DNA of 63,278 nt from Paludibacteraceae bacterium (GTDB lineage Bacteria; Bacteroidota; Bacteroidia; Bacteroidales; Paludibacteraceae): the NCBI GenBank assembly GCA_017384225.1, contig JAFNUD010000028.1, positions 1-63,278 of the forward strand. The letters are read 5' to 3'. This document shows positions 51,078 through 58,896 of this stretch, in pieces (the first letter of the stretch is position 1; every line of letters starts with the position of its first letter). The position numbers and the translations under genes are program-made. Below the pieces are notes generated by a model. That model ran no database searches and was not told where the DNA came from. It saw only the letters and a list, made by a program, of their open reading frames with translations.

Positions 51078-51109
51078 TTGTGTATCTGCACAAAAAAGTG
51101 TATCTTTGC
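51078..51109 (+). promoter_or_regulatory. Promoter of the AlbA_2 gene
   Basis: -33 box TTGTG (51078-51082), 18-bp spacer, -7 box TATCTTTGC (51101-51109), 49 bases before the start. Confidence 0.75.
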
Positions 51110-51158
51110 AGCGTTTTTCATCTATGCCACATAGGCACACAACAAAACAGAAATCCTT

Positions 51159-52514
51159 ATGGAAACGCAAACGGTAGAATACAAACAGATTTGGAGAGAC
51201 GATTTTCTAAAAGAAATCTGCGGCTTTGCTAATGCAAAAGGCGGCACACTCTATGTAGGTATTGCTGATAATGGCGAAGTGGTGGGCGTAGATAATCCGC
51301 ACAAATTGCAAGAAGATATTCCTAACAAGATTGTACAGAAATTGGGTATTGTTTGCAGTGTCAACCAGCATACTAAAGATGATAAAACCTATCTTGAGAT
51401 TGTTGTGGAGCCAAATATGGCAGCTATTGCTTATAATGGTGCATACTATATTCGTTCGGGTTCTACCAAACAGGAACTTACAGGCAACGCTTTGGAGGAG
51501 TTTCTGTTGCGCAAGCGTGGGCGAACTTGGGATAGCGTACCGCAACCATATCTGCATGTTGAAGACTTAGATAAGGCTTCTATCCAAATGTTCAAAACGG
51601 ATGTGGTGCGTAGCCAGCGAATGACGGAAAATGAATTGCAATTGAGCAACACCGAACTAATGGATAAGTTGCATTTAATAGAAGGCAATTATCTCAAACG
51701 AGCTGCTGCCCTACTATTCCATGCAGACCCCGAAAAGTTTATTACAGGTGCTTGGGTAAAAATCGGTTTCTTCAACGATAAAAACCAAATTCTTTATCAG
51801 GACGAAGTGCACGGAAGTCTCTTCCAACAAGTTGAAAAAACGATGGACTTCCTTACCACCAAATATACTAAGGCATACATCCGATACGAAGGGCTACAAC
51901 GCATTGACGAACTACCTATACCACGAGATGCGTTGCGCGAGGCAATTCTAAATGCGCTAATCCACAAGGACTATAGCAGCTTCACGCCTATTCAGATTAG
52001 TGTATATGATGATAAGGTAATGATTTGGAATACAGCGATATTACCTGCTGATTGGACGGTGGAAACCCTTATACAGAAGCATGGTAGTCGTCCACACAAC
52101 CCCGATATAGCAGCCACATTCTTCCGAGCTGGTGAGGTGGAAGCATGGGGACAAGGTATAGAACGCATTCAGACCTATTGTGCCGACTACGGATGTCCTG
52201 TACCTGAATGGAGATTTGATGGTGCGGGCATATGGACTATCTTCTACAACAAACCTAATACAAACACTGTGGAAAAGAGTTCGGAAAAGACTGTAGAAAA
52301 AACTAGGGAAAAGACTAGGGAAAAGACTAGGAAAAACATTCTCAATGCAATCAAAGAAAATCCGACAATAACCATTAACGAACTCGCCATCTTGACGGGA
52401 ATAACAACCAAAGGTATTGAATGGCAGTTAAAAAAACTCCAAACGCAAGGTATCCTCTCACGCATCGGAGGTCGCAAAGAAGGTCACTGGGAAATCTTAA
52501 AAAAAGAACAATGA
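51159..52514 (+). CDS. AlbA_2 / HATPase_c_4 regulator with C-terminal winged helix
   Basis: A 451-residue protein. The N-terminal AlbA_2 (Schlafen-like) domain includes VEYKQIWRDDFLKEICGFANA and GGTLYVGIADNGEVVGV. A central HATPase_c_4-type region contains RDALREAILNALIHKDYS and HNPDIAATFFRAGEVEAWGQG. A charged linker with EKTREKTREKTR repeats follows. The C-terminal winged helix (TITINELAILTG...RIGGRKEGHW) is similar to that of the Fic protein at 17909-18907. Such proteins are presumed nucleic-acid-binding regulators, sometimes in accessory regions. The gene is bracketed by copies of the EF-G2 3' end. Confidence 0.85.
   Translation: METQTVEYKQIWRDDFLKEICGFANAKGGTLYVGIADNGEVVGVDNPHKLQEDIPNKIVQKLGIVCSVNQHTKDDKTYLEIVVEPNMAAIAYNGAYYIRSGSTKQELTGNALEEFLLRKRGRTWDSVPQPYLHVEDLDKASIQMFKTDVVRSQRMTENELQLSNTELMDKLHLIEGNYLKRAAALLFHADPEKFITGAWVKIGFFNDKNQILYQDEVHGSLFQQVEKTMDFLTTKYTKAYIRYEGLQRIDELPIPRDALREAILNALIHKDYSSFTPIQISVYDDKVMIWNTAILPADWTVETLIQKHGSRPHNPDIAATFFRAGEVEAWGQGIERIQTYCADYGCPVPEWRFDGAGIWTIFYNKPNTNTVEKSSEKTVEKTREKTREKTRKNILNAIKENPTITINELAILTGITTKGIEWQLKKLQTQGILSRIGGRKEGHWEILKKEQ
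52271..52336. repeat. In-gene 12-base tandem repeats
   Basis: GAAAAGACTAGG-type units encode EKTR/EKTV/EKSS repeats in the linker before the winged helix. Confidence 0.75.
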
Positions 52515-52525
52515 TCTAACCACAC

Positions 52526-52614
52526 CTCAAAAGGACGAGGATTAATCCCAACATACCGATATCCAATATCCGATATCCAATCAAAAAAGACTGCCAAGTG
52601 ATTTGGCAGTCTTT
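52526..52614 (+). repeat. Direct repeat B: displaced copy of the EF-G2 3' end
   Basis: CTCAAAAGGACGAGGATTAA repeats the last 20 coding bases of EF-G2, including its stop codon, although no EF-G2 gene precedes it. It is followed by a shortened repeat array and a degenerate terminator stem. Confidence 0.85.
52552..52582. repeat. ATATCCGATATCC-type repeat array after the AlbA_2 gene
   Basis: ACCGATATCC and AATATCCGATATCCAATCA. A shorter version of the array at 50929-50980. Confidence 0.75.
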
Positions 52615-52616
52615 TT
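52585..52616. terminator. Bidirectional terminator
   Basis: AAAAGACTGCCAA pairs with TTTGGCAGTCTTTTT around GTGA. It serves the AlbA_2 gene on plus and the lipoprotein on minus. Confidence 0.85.
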
Positions 52617-52635
52617 GATTCTATCTTCTACGCAA

Positions 52636-53277
52636 TTATAGTTTCGCTCCCTCTGTGTTCCAAAAGGCAAAGATATAATACTGCATACTACATTGCATAG
52701 TCAGTATCATTTTCTCCTCTTTTTCTGTCAGTATGGTATTAATCAACTTGATATACGCTTCCGTATAATCTCGCATCTCACTGACGGTCAAATTCATTCC
52801 AAACTGTGTAAAATCTGCAAGTACTTGTTCATTTTGAGCATTTATCTTGGTCGTTTTTGTTTCATCTAAATTAGTATTTAGGATTTGTGCCTTCAACTGC
52901 TCATCAAGACTGCCTGTCAGTTTCTCTGTCTCCTCCATCACACTCTTTTTCAACTCATCTTGCGACATTCCTTCTGACTTTGCCAAAAATTCTTTGCTAA
53001 ACACACGTTCCAACACCTTGTACATCAATTTGCCGCTATTAGCACCTTTATATGTGCAGCGCAAATCAAAATCTTTCTCCACCTTTGCTTCTGCTACTCG
53101 TGTACTATCCAACAGTAATTGGTTGTACGTTTGATTCAACTTAGCTACTTCAGTATTAAACATCTCCCAACCCTCTTCATAACTGTACGTTGTTTTTGTT
53201 TCTTTACTGCAAGAGTTAAAACACATCCCGATGGTCACTAAGCCAATCAAGGAAAATACTACAAATGATTTTTTCAT
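52636..53277 (-). CDS. Hypothetical lipoprotein, paralogue of 53827-54669
   Basis: A 213-residue protein with a signal peptide and a likely lipobox ending at Cys23 (FNSC). The mature part is helical and charged. Its end (LTVSEMRDYTEAYI...QCSMQYYIFAFW) matches the end of the lipoprotein at 53827-54669 (LSISVLHDYTEEYL...ACQTYYSSALW), so the two are diverged paralogues. I do not recognise the family. A strong hairpin lies about 75 bases upstream of its start. Confidence 0.7.
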   Translation of the reverse strand: MKKSFVVFSLIGLVTIGMCFNSCSKETKTTYSYEEGWEMFNTEVAKLNQTYNQLLLDSTRVAEAKVEKDFDLRCTYKGANSGKLMYKVLERVFSKEFLAKSEGMSQDELKKSVMEETEKLTGSLDEQLKAQILNTNLDETKTTKINAQNEQVLADFTQFGMNLTVSEMRDYTEAYIKLINTILTEKEEKMILTMQCSMQYYIFAFWNTEGAKL

Positions 53278-53351
53278 ACTAAATAAGTTTTAATTCGTAT
53301 CAATGATTGTTTCATTTACTTTATTAGACATCCAGAATTTCTTTTTACTAC

Positions 53352-53400
53352 AAGATTTCCACAAAAGACTACCTTTTTGTAGTCCTTTGTGGTGAATCTT
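53352..53400. other. Strong hairpin between two genes of the lipoprotein cluster
   Basis: CCACAAAAGACTAC pairs with GTAGTCCTTTGTGG, extended by AAGATT / AATCTT, with a six-base loop. On the minus strand no T-tract follows, so it may be an RNA stability or attenuation element rather than a terminator. Confidence 0.6.
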
Positions 53401-53422
53401 AAATAGAAGTGGCCATTTGTTA

Positions 53423-53821
53423 TTAGATTGTCCACCATACAGGAACTGCTAACGCACAACTTGTCATATACATCACATGCAATAGGGCAATAGACTTGGT
53501 ATCTTCTTCTTTGCACGTACACATACAAATTATCATGCTAACTAACAATAATATCCAATATATATATAATGCTGTTTCTAAAACCATGGTCAGATTTACG
53601 CACATACTAAATAACACAGACATTATAGTACCTAATATATCAAATAAGCCTATTTCATTTTTTCGGCGTATTTTGAGATAAAATATCAAAATACTTTCCA
53701 GCGCCATAAGTGCAAACACTGCTTTTGTCCATAACCAATCTTGTGGGCAAAAAGATAAGAGCAAATACGCTACTGGCATCCCTAGGAAAATGCCTTTTTG
53801 ATTTTTAAAGTACTCTTTCAT
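53423..53821 (-). CDS. Small hypothetical membrane protein
   Basis: A 132-residue protein starting at ATG 53821 (MKEYFKNQKG). Four or five hydrophobic segments are visible (FLGMPVAYLLLSF, WTKAVFALMALESILIFYL, LFDILGTIMSVLFSMCV, ALYIYWILLLVSMIICM, VMYMTSCALAVPVW). There is no known domain. It starts 5 bases after the 280-residue lipoprotein gene ends and lies between the two lipoprotein paralogues, so it is probably part of the same unit. Confidence 0.65.
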   Translation of the reverse strand: MKEYFKNQKGIFLGMPVAYLLLSFCPQDWLWTKAVFALMALESILIFYLKIRRKNEIGLFDILGTIMSVLFSMCVNLTMVLETALYIYWILLLVSMIICMCTCKEEDTKSIALLHVMYMTSCALAVPVWWTI

Positions 53822-53826
53822 ACATA

Positions 53827-54669
53827 TTATTGTACTACCCACAATGCACTACTATAGTATGTTTGGCATGCGTAAGTTTGTATTGATGATTTGTCATTCT
53901 CATTTGAAATAGTACGGTCCACCACTGATAGATACTCTTCCGTATAGTCATGCAGTACGCTGATGGATAAAGATGAAGCAGCTATATCAAATTGATTATT
54001 CGCTCGTTGTACACTTGTATTCAATGCTGGCATTCTCAATGTACCATTGATTAATGCACGCCTAAAAGTACTATTAATAGGAAAGTATAACTCCTCGTAT
54101 GTTTGAACAAAAACGGTCATAATCTCTTGACGAGTTAAGCCACTAACAGCAAAATTATCACTCATTAACTGATGGACAATAGCATTGTGTTGTTGTCCCA
54201 CAACCACACCCACCGAAGAGTGGTCAAGGTCATTGATAAATATTAGTGAGTTTGTTGTCACTTGGCAATCACTATTTGTAGCTTCCTTATAAGATTCCAC
54301 TGCTGCATTAATCACGGCTGAAACGATTCTCTCCTGCCATGTTGAACCGCCCAAAAGCCCAAGAGCGGCTCCAAGAGCATCTGCGCGAACGATTTCTTTC
54401 ATCTCTTCATCCACCTCTACATCATCACTTGCAACAACATATTTCGCTAAGTTATTTTTAGGGAAATACTTCGAATTCAGTTCATCTACTGCTGCATAGA
54501 ACGCCTCCCATTCGTCAGAAGAAGTTTCTTTGACCTGTTGTACACTCTCCTCAAAAGCAACATCTTCATTCGGATTAAGACTGTTTGATTTTGATGTACA
54601 TGCCACCATCAACATTCCCATAGCAAAAACACTAACTACAGAAATTGCAATAAAAAATTTTTTTTTCAT
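53827..54669 (-). CDS. Hypothetical lipoprotein, paralogue of 52636-53277
   Basis: A 280-residue protein with lipobox MVAC. The mature part contains DEWEAFYAAVDELNSKYFP and a glycine-rich central region (ALGAALGLLGGSTWQERIVSAVINAA). Its C-terminal 50 residues share the DYTEEYL...Tyr/Trp pattern with the shorter lipoprotein. The family is unknown to me. It is translated just before the membrane protein. Confidence 0.7.
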   Translation of the reverse strand: MKKKFFIAISVVSVFAMGMLMVACTSKSNSLNPNEDVAFEESVQQVKETSSDEWEAFYAAVDELNSKYFPKNNLAKYVVASDDVEVDEEMKEIVRADALGAALGLLGGSTWQERIVSAVINAAVESYKEATNSDCQVTTNSLIFINDLDHSSVGVVVGQQHNAIVHQLMSDNFAVSGLTRQEIMTVFVQTYEELYFPINSTFRRALINGTLRMPALNTSVQRANNQFDIAASSLSISVLHDYTEEYLSVVDRTISNENDKSSIQTYACQTYYSSALWVVQ

Positions 54670-54765
54670 AATTGTAATTTTTAAGAAATTAATAAATTAA
54701 GTTTACTAAAAAGTAATGACTGACGACTCTAACGTAAAAGTATTGTTGGGTTGCCTGTATGAAGT

Positions 54766-55143
54766 TTATTCTACGCTAAACTCGCCAGCCATTACTGTAC
54801 CTGATTCAGTATATATGTACAACTCATACTCTCCACTCTGTGGGATATACATAGTTGTTTCACCTTCAAATTCTTCTTCAGCTACCACATCGCCATTCTC
54901 TTGATTAGTCACTTCTACATACGCGTACTCACCTGTACCCGTATCAACAGATAATTGATTACCCTCAATAGAAGCATAAATCCTATTCCCATGTTGAAAA
55001 TCGACTTTTTCATCACTCTCCTTACTATCCCATGGTTGCATGTGATATACTTCGGTTAAGATGATTTCTTGAGCTGTCATCATTTCAGCGCGTGCATTGC
55101 AAATACCTAATAAGCACAATGCTAAGATTAGTAGTTTTTTCAT
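54766..55143 (-). CDS. DUF3244 small secreted protein
   Basis: A 125-residue protein with a cleavable signal peptide (ending in NARA). The mature part is a small beta-sandwich candidate matching DUF3244, with NRIYASIEGNQLSVDTGTGEYAYVEVTN and an SGEYELYIYTESGTVMAGEF end. DUF3244 proteins are common beside TPR-type regulators in Bacteroidales, and one such regulator lies directly upstream. Function unknown. It has its own promoter. Confidence 0.8.
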   Translation of the reverse strand: MKKLLILALCLLGICNARAEMMTAQEIILTEVYHMQPWDSKESDEKVDFQHGNRIYASIEGNQLSVDTGTGEYAYVEVTNQENGDVVAEEEFEGETTMYIPQSGEYELYIYTESGTVMAGEFSVE

Positions 55144-55202
55144 ACGTATAATTTTTAATTAGTTAATAATTTATTGAGCAACCCACTTGGTTGAATTGCG
55201 GT

Positions 55203-55234
55203 GCAAAGGTACTGCCTTTTCGGAGTGTGTGCAA
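55203..55234 (-). promoter_or_regulatory. Promoter of the DUF3244 gene
   Basis: -7 box TACCTTTGC (55203-55211), 18-bp spacer, -33 box TTGCA (55230-55234). Confidence 0.8.
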
Positions 55235-55254
55235 AAAATATAGCGCACAAAACA

Positions 55255-55293
55255 AAACTTGCAATCGCCTAATTACTAAGCGATTGCAAGTTT
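55255..55293 (-). terminator. Terminator after the TPR regulator
   Basis: AAACTTGCAATCGC pairs with GCGATTGCAAGTTT. On the minus strand a run TTTTGTTTT follows. Confidence 0.85.
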
Positions 55294-55329
55294 ACCCTGC
55301 GCACAAACGCTAAAAATGGACTAATTTAC

Positions 55330-56727
55330 TCAATCCGCAATAGCCAAATTGACCAAATAATCGTATAAATTTGCTGCGGTAGTACCCAATTTTTGGGCTG
55401 TACGTTGTTTGAATGTGCGAATACCCACTGCTGAATAAATCATATATTCTGCCAATACTTTTGTACTCACATCGTGGTAAAGCAGACAATATATACACAG
55501 ACGGATTTCTTTTTCTGATAATTTACGCTCTGCCAACTTATCCAACAGGCACAGCAATGATTGATTCAATTCACTACGCATTTTTTCATAGTTGCTCCAC
55601 TCTTTATTTGGTTTTGGATAGCGCGCACGGAAATGCTCCACATGTTGCATCAGTGCCTCCAAGCGTTGATTGCGTTGCTCTTCTAATGTCTGCTGGTGTG
55701 CTTCCTGCGCTAACTGTACTGCCTCCGTTTGTGCATGTACCTCTTTTTTTGCTCTCTGCCAATACCACAATAATGCTACCACGACCGACAAAGCCAATAG
55801 TCCTGCCAAACAATATAGCAACACGCGCCGACGATATACCGCACAATATGCCAAATACTCTTCAAATATTTGTATACCATCTATGGAATCTATTTTCTCA
55901 AACTCTGCATTACGCTTTTCATCCATACGCAAACCAGCAATGCTATCTGCAGCTAATATATCGTTATTCAAGATGGCATATTTATGTAATATATAATAAG
56001 CACTCACTTTATGAGCAGGTATATTGAAATCATATACAATTTTTGTTGCGTAATACGCAGCAGAATCCATTTGACCTAAATCATAAAAAGCACCTGCCAA
56101 GAAACTTGCTCTCCAAGAATTTGTTATCGGATTCTTTCGTAGATAATATATGATCGAATCGGGCGAGTGGGGGGATTGTAATCGGTAGTAATGATTGGCA
56201 AAGGCATCGTTTACAGAATAGCAATATGTATCCGTAAGATCATATTGTGCTGCCATACGCAATATGCTATCAGCCTCCTCTAATCGATGCAATGCATCCA
56301 TCCTCGTGCCTATATTAAGCAACCCCCTCGCATAATATATTGTATCATTGCATAATGCAAAATGCTCTAATGCTCGTTCATAAAACAATAATGATAAGCT
56401 ATCTTTACCATAGTTTCCACATATTCCTGCCATGCACGAATTGACCCTTCCTCTATAGATAGGGTCATCAATCTTCAGCCAGTCGGCTGCCACATAACAC
56501 TCCGCTGCACGCGCCACTTGGCTATAATCGTCCTCCAAGTTACGCCCCATATAGTAGAATGCTTTGCCCAGCGTACTGCGTTGGAAGGTTCTGCCCAAAG
56601 GGTTGTTCAATGTATGAATCGCCTTGCGTAACGCCACTGTGTCATCATAAATCACATGATGATTCAGGTCGATGCTATCAGCCATAGCCACAACATCCCG
56701 TGCCTCCTGCCATTGGCACGAAGACAA
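55330..56727 (-). CDS. Membrane-anchored TPR regulator with a LuxR-like C-terminus; likely lipoprotein start unclear
   Basis: At least 465 residues from a TTG at 56727. TPR-like helices fill residues about 20-280 (GKAFYYMGRNL, RGLLNIGTRMDALHRLEEADSIL). A transmembrane helix (VLLYCLAGLLALSVVVALLWYW) is followed by a coiled coil and a C-terminal helix-turn-helix (LSEKEIRLCIYCLLYHDVSTKVLAEYM...GIRTFKQRTAQKLGTT) of the type in Bacteroidales membrane-bound regulators. Upstream, the same frame encodes KINIVFLAVFVVALLSSC, a lipoprotein signal with lipobox LSSC, but the only codons before the stop are ATA and ATT, not ATG, GTG or TTG. The true start is probably one of these (up to 56781). Confidence 0.82.
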   Translation of the reverse strand: MSSCQWQEARDVVAMADSIDLNHHVIYDDTVALRKAIHTLNNPLGRTFQRSTLGKAFYYMGRNLEDDYSQVARAAECYVAADWLKIDDPIYRGRVNSCMAGICGNYGKDSLSLLFYERALEHFALCNDTIYYARGLLNIGTRMDALHRLEEADSILRMAAQYDLTDTYCYSVNDAFANHYYRLQSPHSPDSIIYYLRKNPITNSWRASFLAGAFYDLGQMDSAAYYATKIVYDFNIPAHKVSAYYILHKYAILNNDILAADSIAGLRMDEKRNAEFEKIDSIDGIQIFEEYLAYCAVYRRRVLLYCLAGLLALSVVVALLWYWQRAKKEVHAQTEAVQLAQEAHQQTLEEQRNQRLEALMQHVEHFRARYPKPNKEWSNYEKMRSELNQSLLCLLDKLAERKLSEKEIRLCIYCLLYHDVSTKVLAEYMIYSAVGIRTFKQRTAQKLGTTAANLYDYLVNLAIAD

Positions 56728-56793
56728 TAATGCTACAACAAAAACAGCGAGAAAAACAATATTAATCTTAAAGAATTCTATAAACTAAACAGA

Positions 56794-57126
56794 CTATTTC
56801 TTCTTTTTCTTTTGCTGCATCTGACGATCTGATGCTTGTAATGGACGCTGCGATAAATGCTTCATCATCTCGTCAAATTCAGGAAAGTCACACTTCAGTA
56901 CGCCCTGTGATAACACACGAATATCATCTTTCAAGCGTTCTACCCCTGATTCCTGCTCTCGATTCCAAATAGCATTCTTTTGCCTCATACACTGAGCGAT
57001 ATACACTATCATTGACTGTTGCTTATCTACATCCTGTTCATTCACAGCCAATTGTACCATATCTTGAATGATGCGTCCATAATTACGCATACGCACAATA
57101 GTCGTCTTTCTCAAACTTTGTTCCAT
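56794..57126 (-). CDS. DUF4290-like protein
   Basis: A 110-residue cytoplasmic protein. MRNYGRIIQDMVQLAVNE resembles the N-terminal core of DUF4290 (PEYGRNIQ-type), but the protein is shorter than the usual 200 residues and lacks the C-terminal part. It ends in a run of lysines. It lies 12 bases before the extended reading frame of the TPR regulator, in the same direction. Assignment is tentative. Confidence 0.6.
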   Translation of the reverse strand: MEQSLRKTTIVRMRNYGRIIQDMVQLAVNEQDVDKQQSMIVYIAQCMRQKNAIWNREQESGVERLKDDIRVLSQGVLKCDFPEFDEMMKHLSQRPLQASDRQMQQKKKKK

Positions 57127-57176
57127 AAACCCATTCCTTTAAACTCTAAACTGTAGCCCGCAGGGCATGCTCTAAA

Positions 57177-58262
57177 CTACTTCCTCTTTATCAAATAAAT
57201 CATCGTTGGATAGTGATCCGCATAACCATTTTGCCATACACCACTCTTCACAGTACGGAACGGTGTTCCTTTATCCTTACCTTCTTGCACGGTCAAAAAT
57301 GGTTTGTTAAAAATCTGTGACTTCCAATACACCCATTTGCCGTCCTCTACTTTAGCATTCATCAGCGGCTCAGAAATCATAATTTGGTCAAACAAGTTCC
57401 AACTACCTTGATATGCCAAACTGCCCACACCACGATCCAATTTTTGCCACATGGTATTGAAGAATCCCAGTGGTTCCACCTCTTCGCGTGTCTTCTTAGC
57501 ACCCATAATCACTGCACAACTATGATTAAATGGATCATCATTCAAGTCACCCATTACAATAATCTTTGCACGTGGTTCTTTCATATAAATACTATCTGCT
57601 ACTTGTTTGCAAAGCATTGCAGCGGTATCGCGTGTCGCACGACTACTCTCTTCACCTCCCGAACGGCTGGGCCAGTGGTTGATGCTAAAATGTAATTTGT
57701 CCATCACTATCTTGCGATTGTCATCCAACATATAGCCCGACACCCACAATTGCAAACGACTACGTACTACGCCTCCATCTGCGTAATGCGCCTTGAGTTC
57801 ATAACCCTTTGGCTGACCTACTGGCTTAAACATTTCAGGATTATACAAAAAACCCACATCTATTCCTCGACGGTCTGGACCTTCCAATAAGATTGGCACA
57901 TAGTTGCGATTATGTTTCTCCTTCAGTTCGCGGCAGAGATCGTGCAAACAACCGATATTCTCCACCTCCGACACACCCACGCACGCAGCACCACGAGGAT
58001 CTTCATCTGTACCCAACTGAGCAATGGCATACGCCATATTTTGAATCTTTTGCTCATACTTAAATTTTGTCCATTTCATACCACCATCAGGCAAGTACTC
58101 ATAATCATTCTTTCCTTCGTCATGGATAGTATCAAACACATTCTCCAGATTGTAAAATGCCACGCAACGAACCATCATCTCCTCCGCACGAACGGTGAGT
58201 GAATTAAACGCTAAAAAGGCAAGAATAGCAACTAATGCTACGCGAAAATTAATCACTTTCAT
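57177..58262 (-). CDS. Secreted endonuclease/exonuclease/phosphatase family protein
   Basis: A 361-residue protein starting at ATG 58262 (MKVINFRVALV). The alternative ATG at 58286 falls inside the -7 box. A signal peptide ends near VRAEE. EEP-fold motifs are visible: FYNLENVFDT, VSEVENIGCL with the metal-binding Glu, NHWPSRSGGE with the active-site His, IVMGDLNDDPFNHS and DHYPTMIYL at the end. It is probably an envelope or extracellular nuclease or phosphodiesterase. Confidence 0.88.
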   Translation of the reverse strand: MKVINFRVALVAILAFLAFNSLTVRAEEMMVRCVAFYNLENVFDTIHDEGKNDYEYLPDGGMKWTKFKYEQKIQNMAYAIAQLGTDEDPRGAACVGVSEVENIGCLHDLCRELKEKHNRNYVPILLEGPDRRGIDVGFLYNPEMFKPVGQPKGYELKAHYADGGVVRSRLQLWVSGYMLDDNRKIVMDKLHFSINHWPSRSGGEESSRATRDTAAMLCKQVADSIYMKEPRAKIIVMGDLNDDPFNHSCAVIMGAKKTREEVEPLGFFNTMWQKLDRGVGSLAYQGSWNLFDQIMISEPLMNAKVEDGKWVYWKSQIFNKPFLTVQEGKDKGTPFRTVKSGVWQNGYADHYPTMIYLIKRK

Positions 58263-58282
58263 ATTATTTTCTTTATTTGTTT

Positions 58283-58314
58283 GCAAAATTACAACTTTTT
58301 TTTGGATTGTCCAA
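58283..58314 (-). promoter_or_regulatory. Promoter of the EEP-family gene
   Basis: -7 box TAATTTTGC (58283-58291), 18-bp spacer, -33 box TTGGA (58310-58314). It faces the ssb promoter. Confidence 0.75.
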
Positions 58315-58333
58315 AAGTTTTTTGTAATTTTGC
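58302..58333 (+). promoter_or_regulatory. Promoter of ssb
   Basis: -33 box TTGGA (58302-58306), 18-bp spacer, -7 box TAATTTTGC (58325-58333). Confidence 0.75.
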
Positions 58334-58389
58334 AGTGATTTTACAAATAACTATCAAATATTAATTATTAATTGTTAATTATTAACTCT

Positions 58390-58833
58390 ATGTCATCAGT
58401 AAACAAAGTTATTTTAGTGGGTAATGTCGGCAGTGACCCTGAAGTTCGCTATTTGGATCGTGGTACTGCTATTGCCAATTTCAACCTTGCAACTACCGAA
58501 CGTGGCTACACTATGCAAAACGGCACACAAGTTCCCGACCGCACCGAGTGGCATCCTATCGTATTATGGCGTAACCTCGCGGAATGGGCAGAAAAATATG
58601 TTCGCAAAGGCATGAAACTCTACGTTGAGGGCAAACTCCAAACCCGCACTTGGGAAAAAGACGGACAAGTTCGCCGCAAAACGGAGATTATAGCTGAAAA
58701 CATCCAAGTACTCTACCGTCCTGCTGAGTACCGTAGTCCAAACACACAGGTTGAGGAACAAGTGGCAGAGCCTACCACCTCGCTACCAGAGGGTAACAAT
58801 ATCCCCACATTGGAAATCGATGACATCTTTTAA
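58390..58833 (+). CDS. ssb: Single-stranded DNA-binding protein
   Basis: A 147-residue SSB starting at ATG 58390 (MSSVNKVILVGNVGSDPEVRY). The OB fold includes NFNLATTERG, VLWRNLAEWAEKYVRKGMKLYVEGKLQTR and KTEIIAENIQVL. The acidic tail ends in LEIDDIF, which recruits repair and replication proteins. A terminator follows. Confidence 0.95.
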   Translation: MSSVNKVILVGNVGSDPEVRYLDRGTAIANFNLATTERGYTMQNGTQVPDRTEWHPIVLWRNLAEWAEKYVRKGMKLYVEGKLQTRTWEKDGQVRRKTEIIAENIQVLYRPAEYRSPNTQVEEQVAEPTTSLPEGNNIPTLEIDDIF

Positions 58834-58866
58834 CCGACATTAATCGTCAAACCGATATTAACCGAT

Positions 58867-58896
58867 AAAAAAATAAGGCTCACGCCTTATTTTTTT
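58867..58896. terminator. Bidirectional terminator after ssb
   Basis: AAAAAAATAAGGC pairs with GCCTTATTTTTTT around TCAC. It overlaps the stop codon of the convergent outer-membrane protein gene. Confidence 0.9.

Noticed and set aside
53316-53528. A 70-codon minus-strand frame
   Set aside because: It overlaps the membrane-protein gene in another frame and spans the hairpin at 53352-53400.
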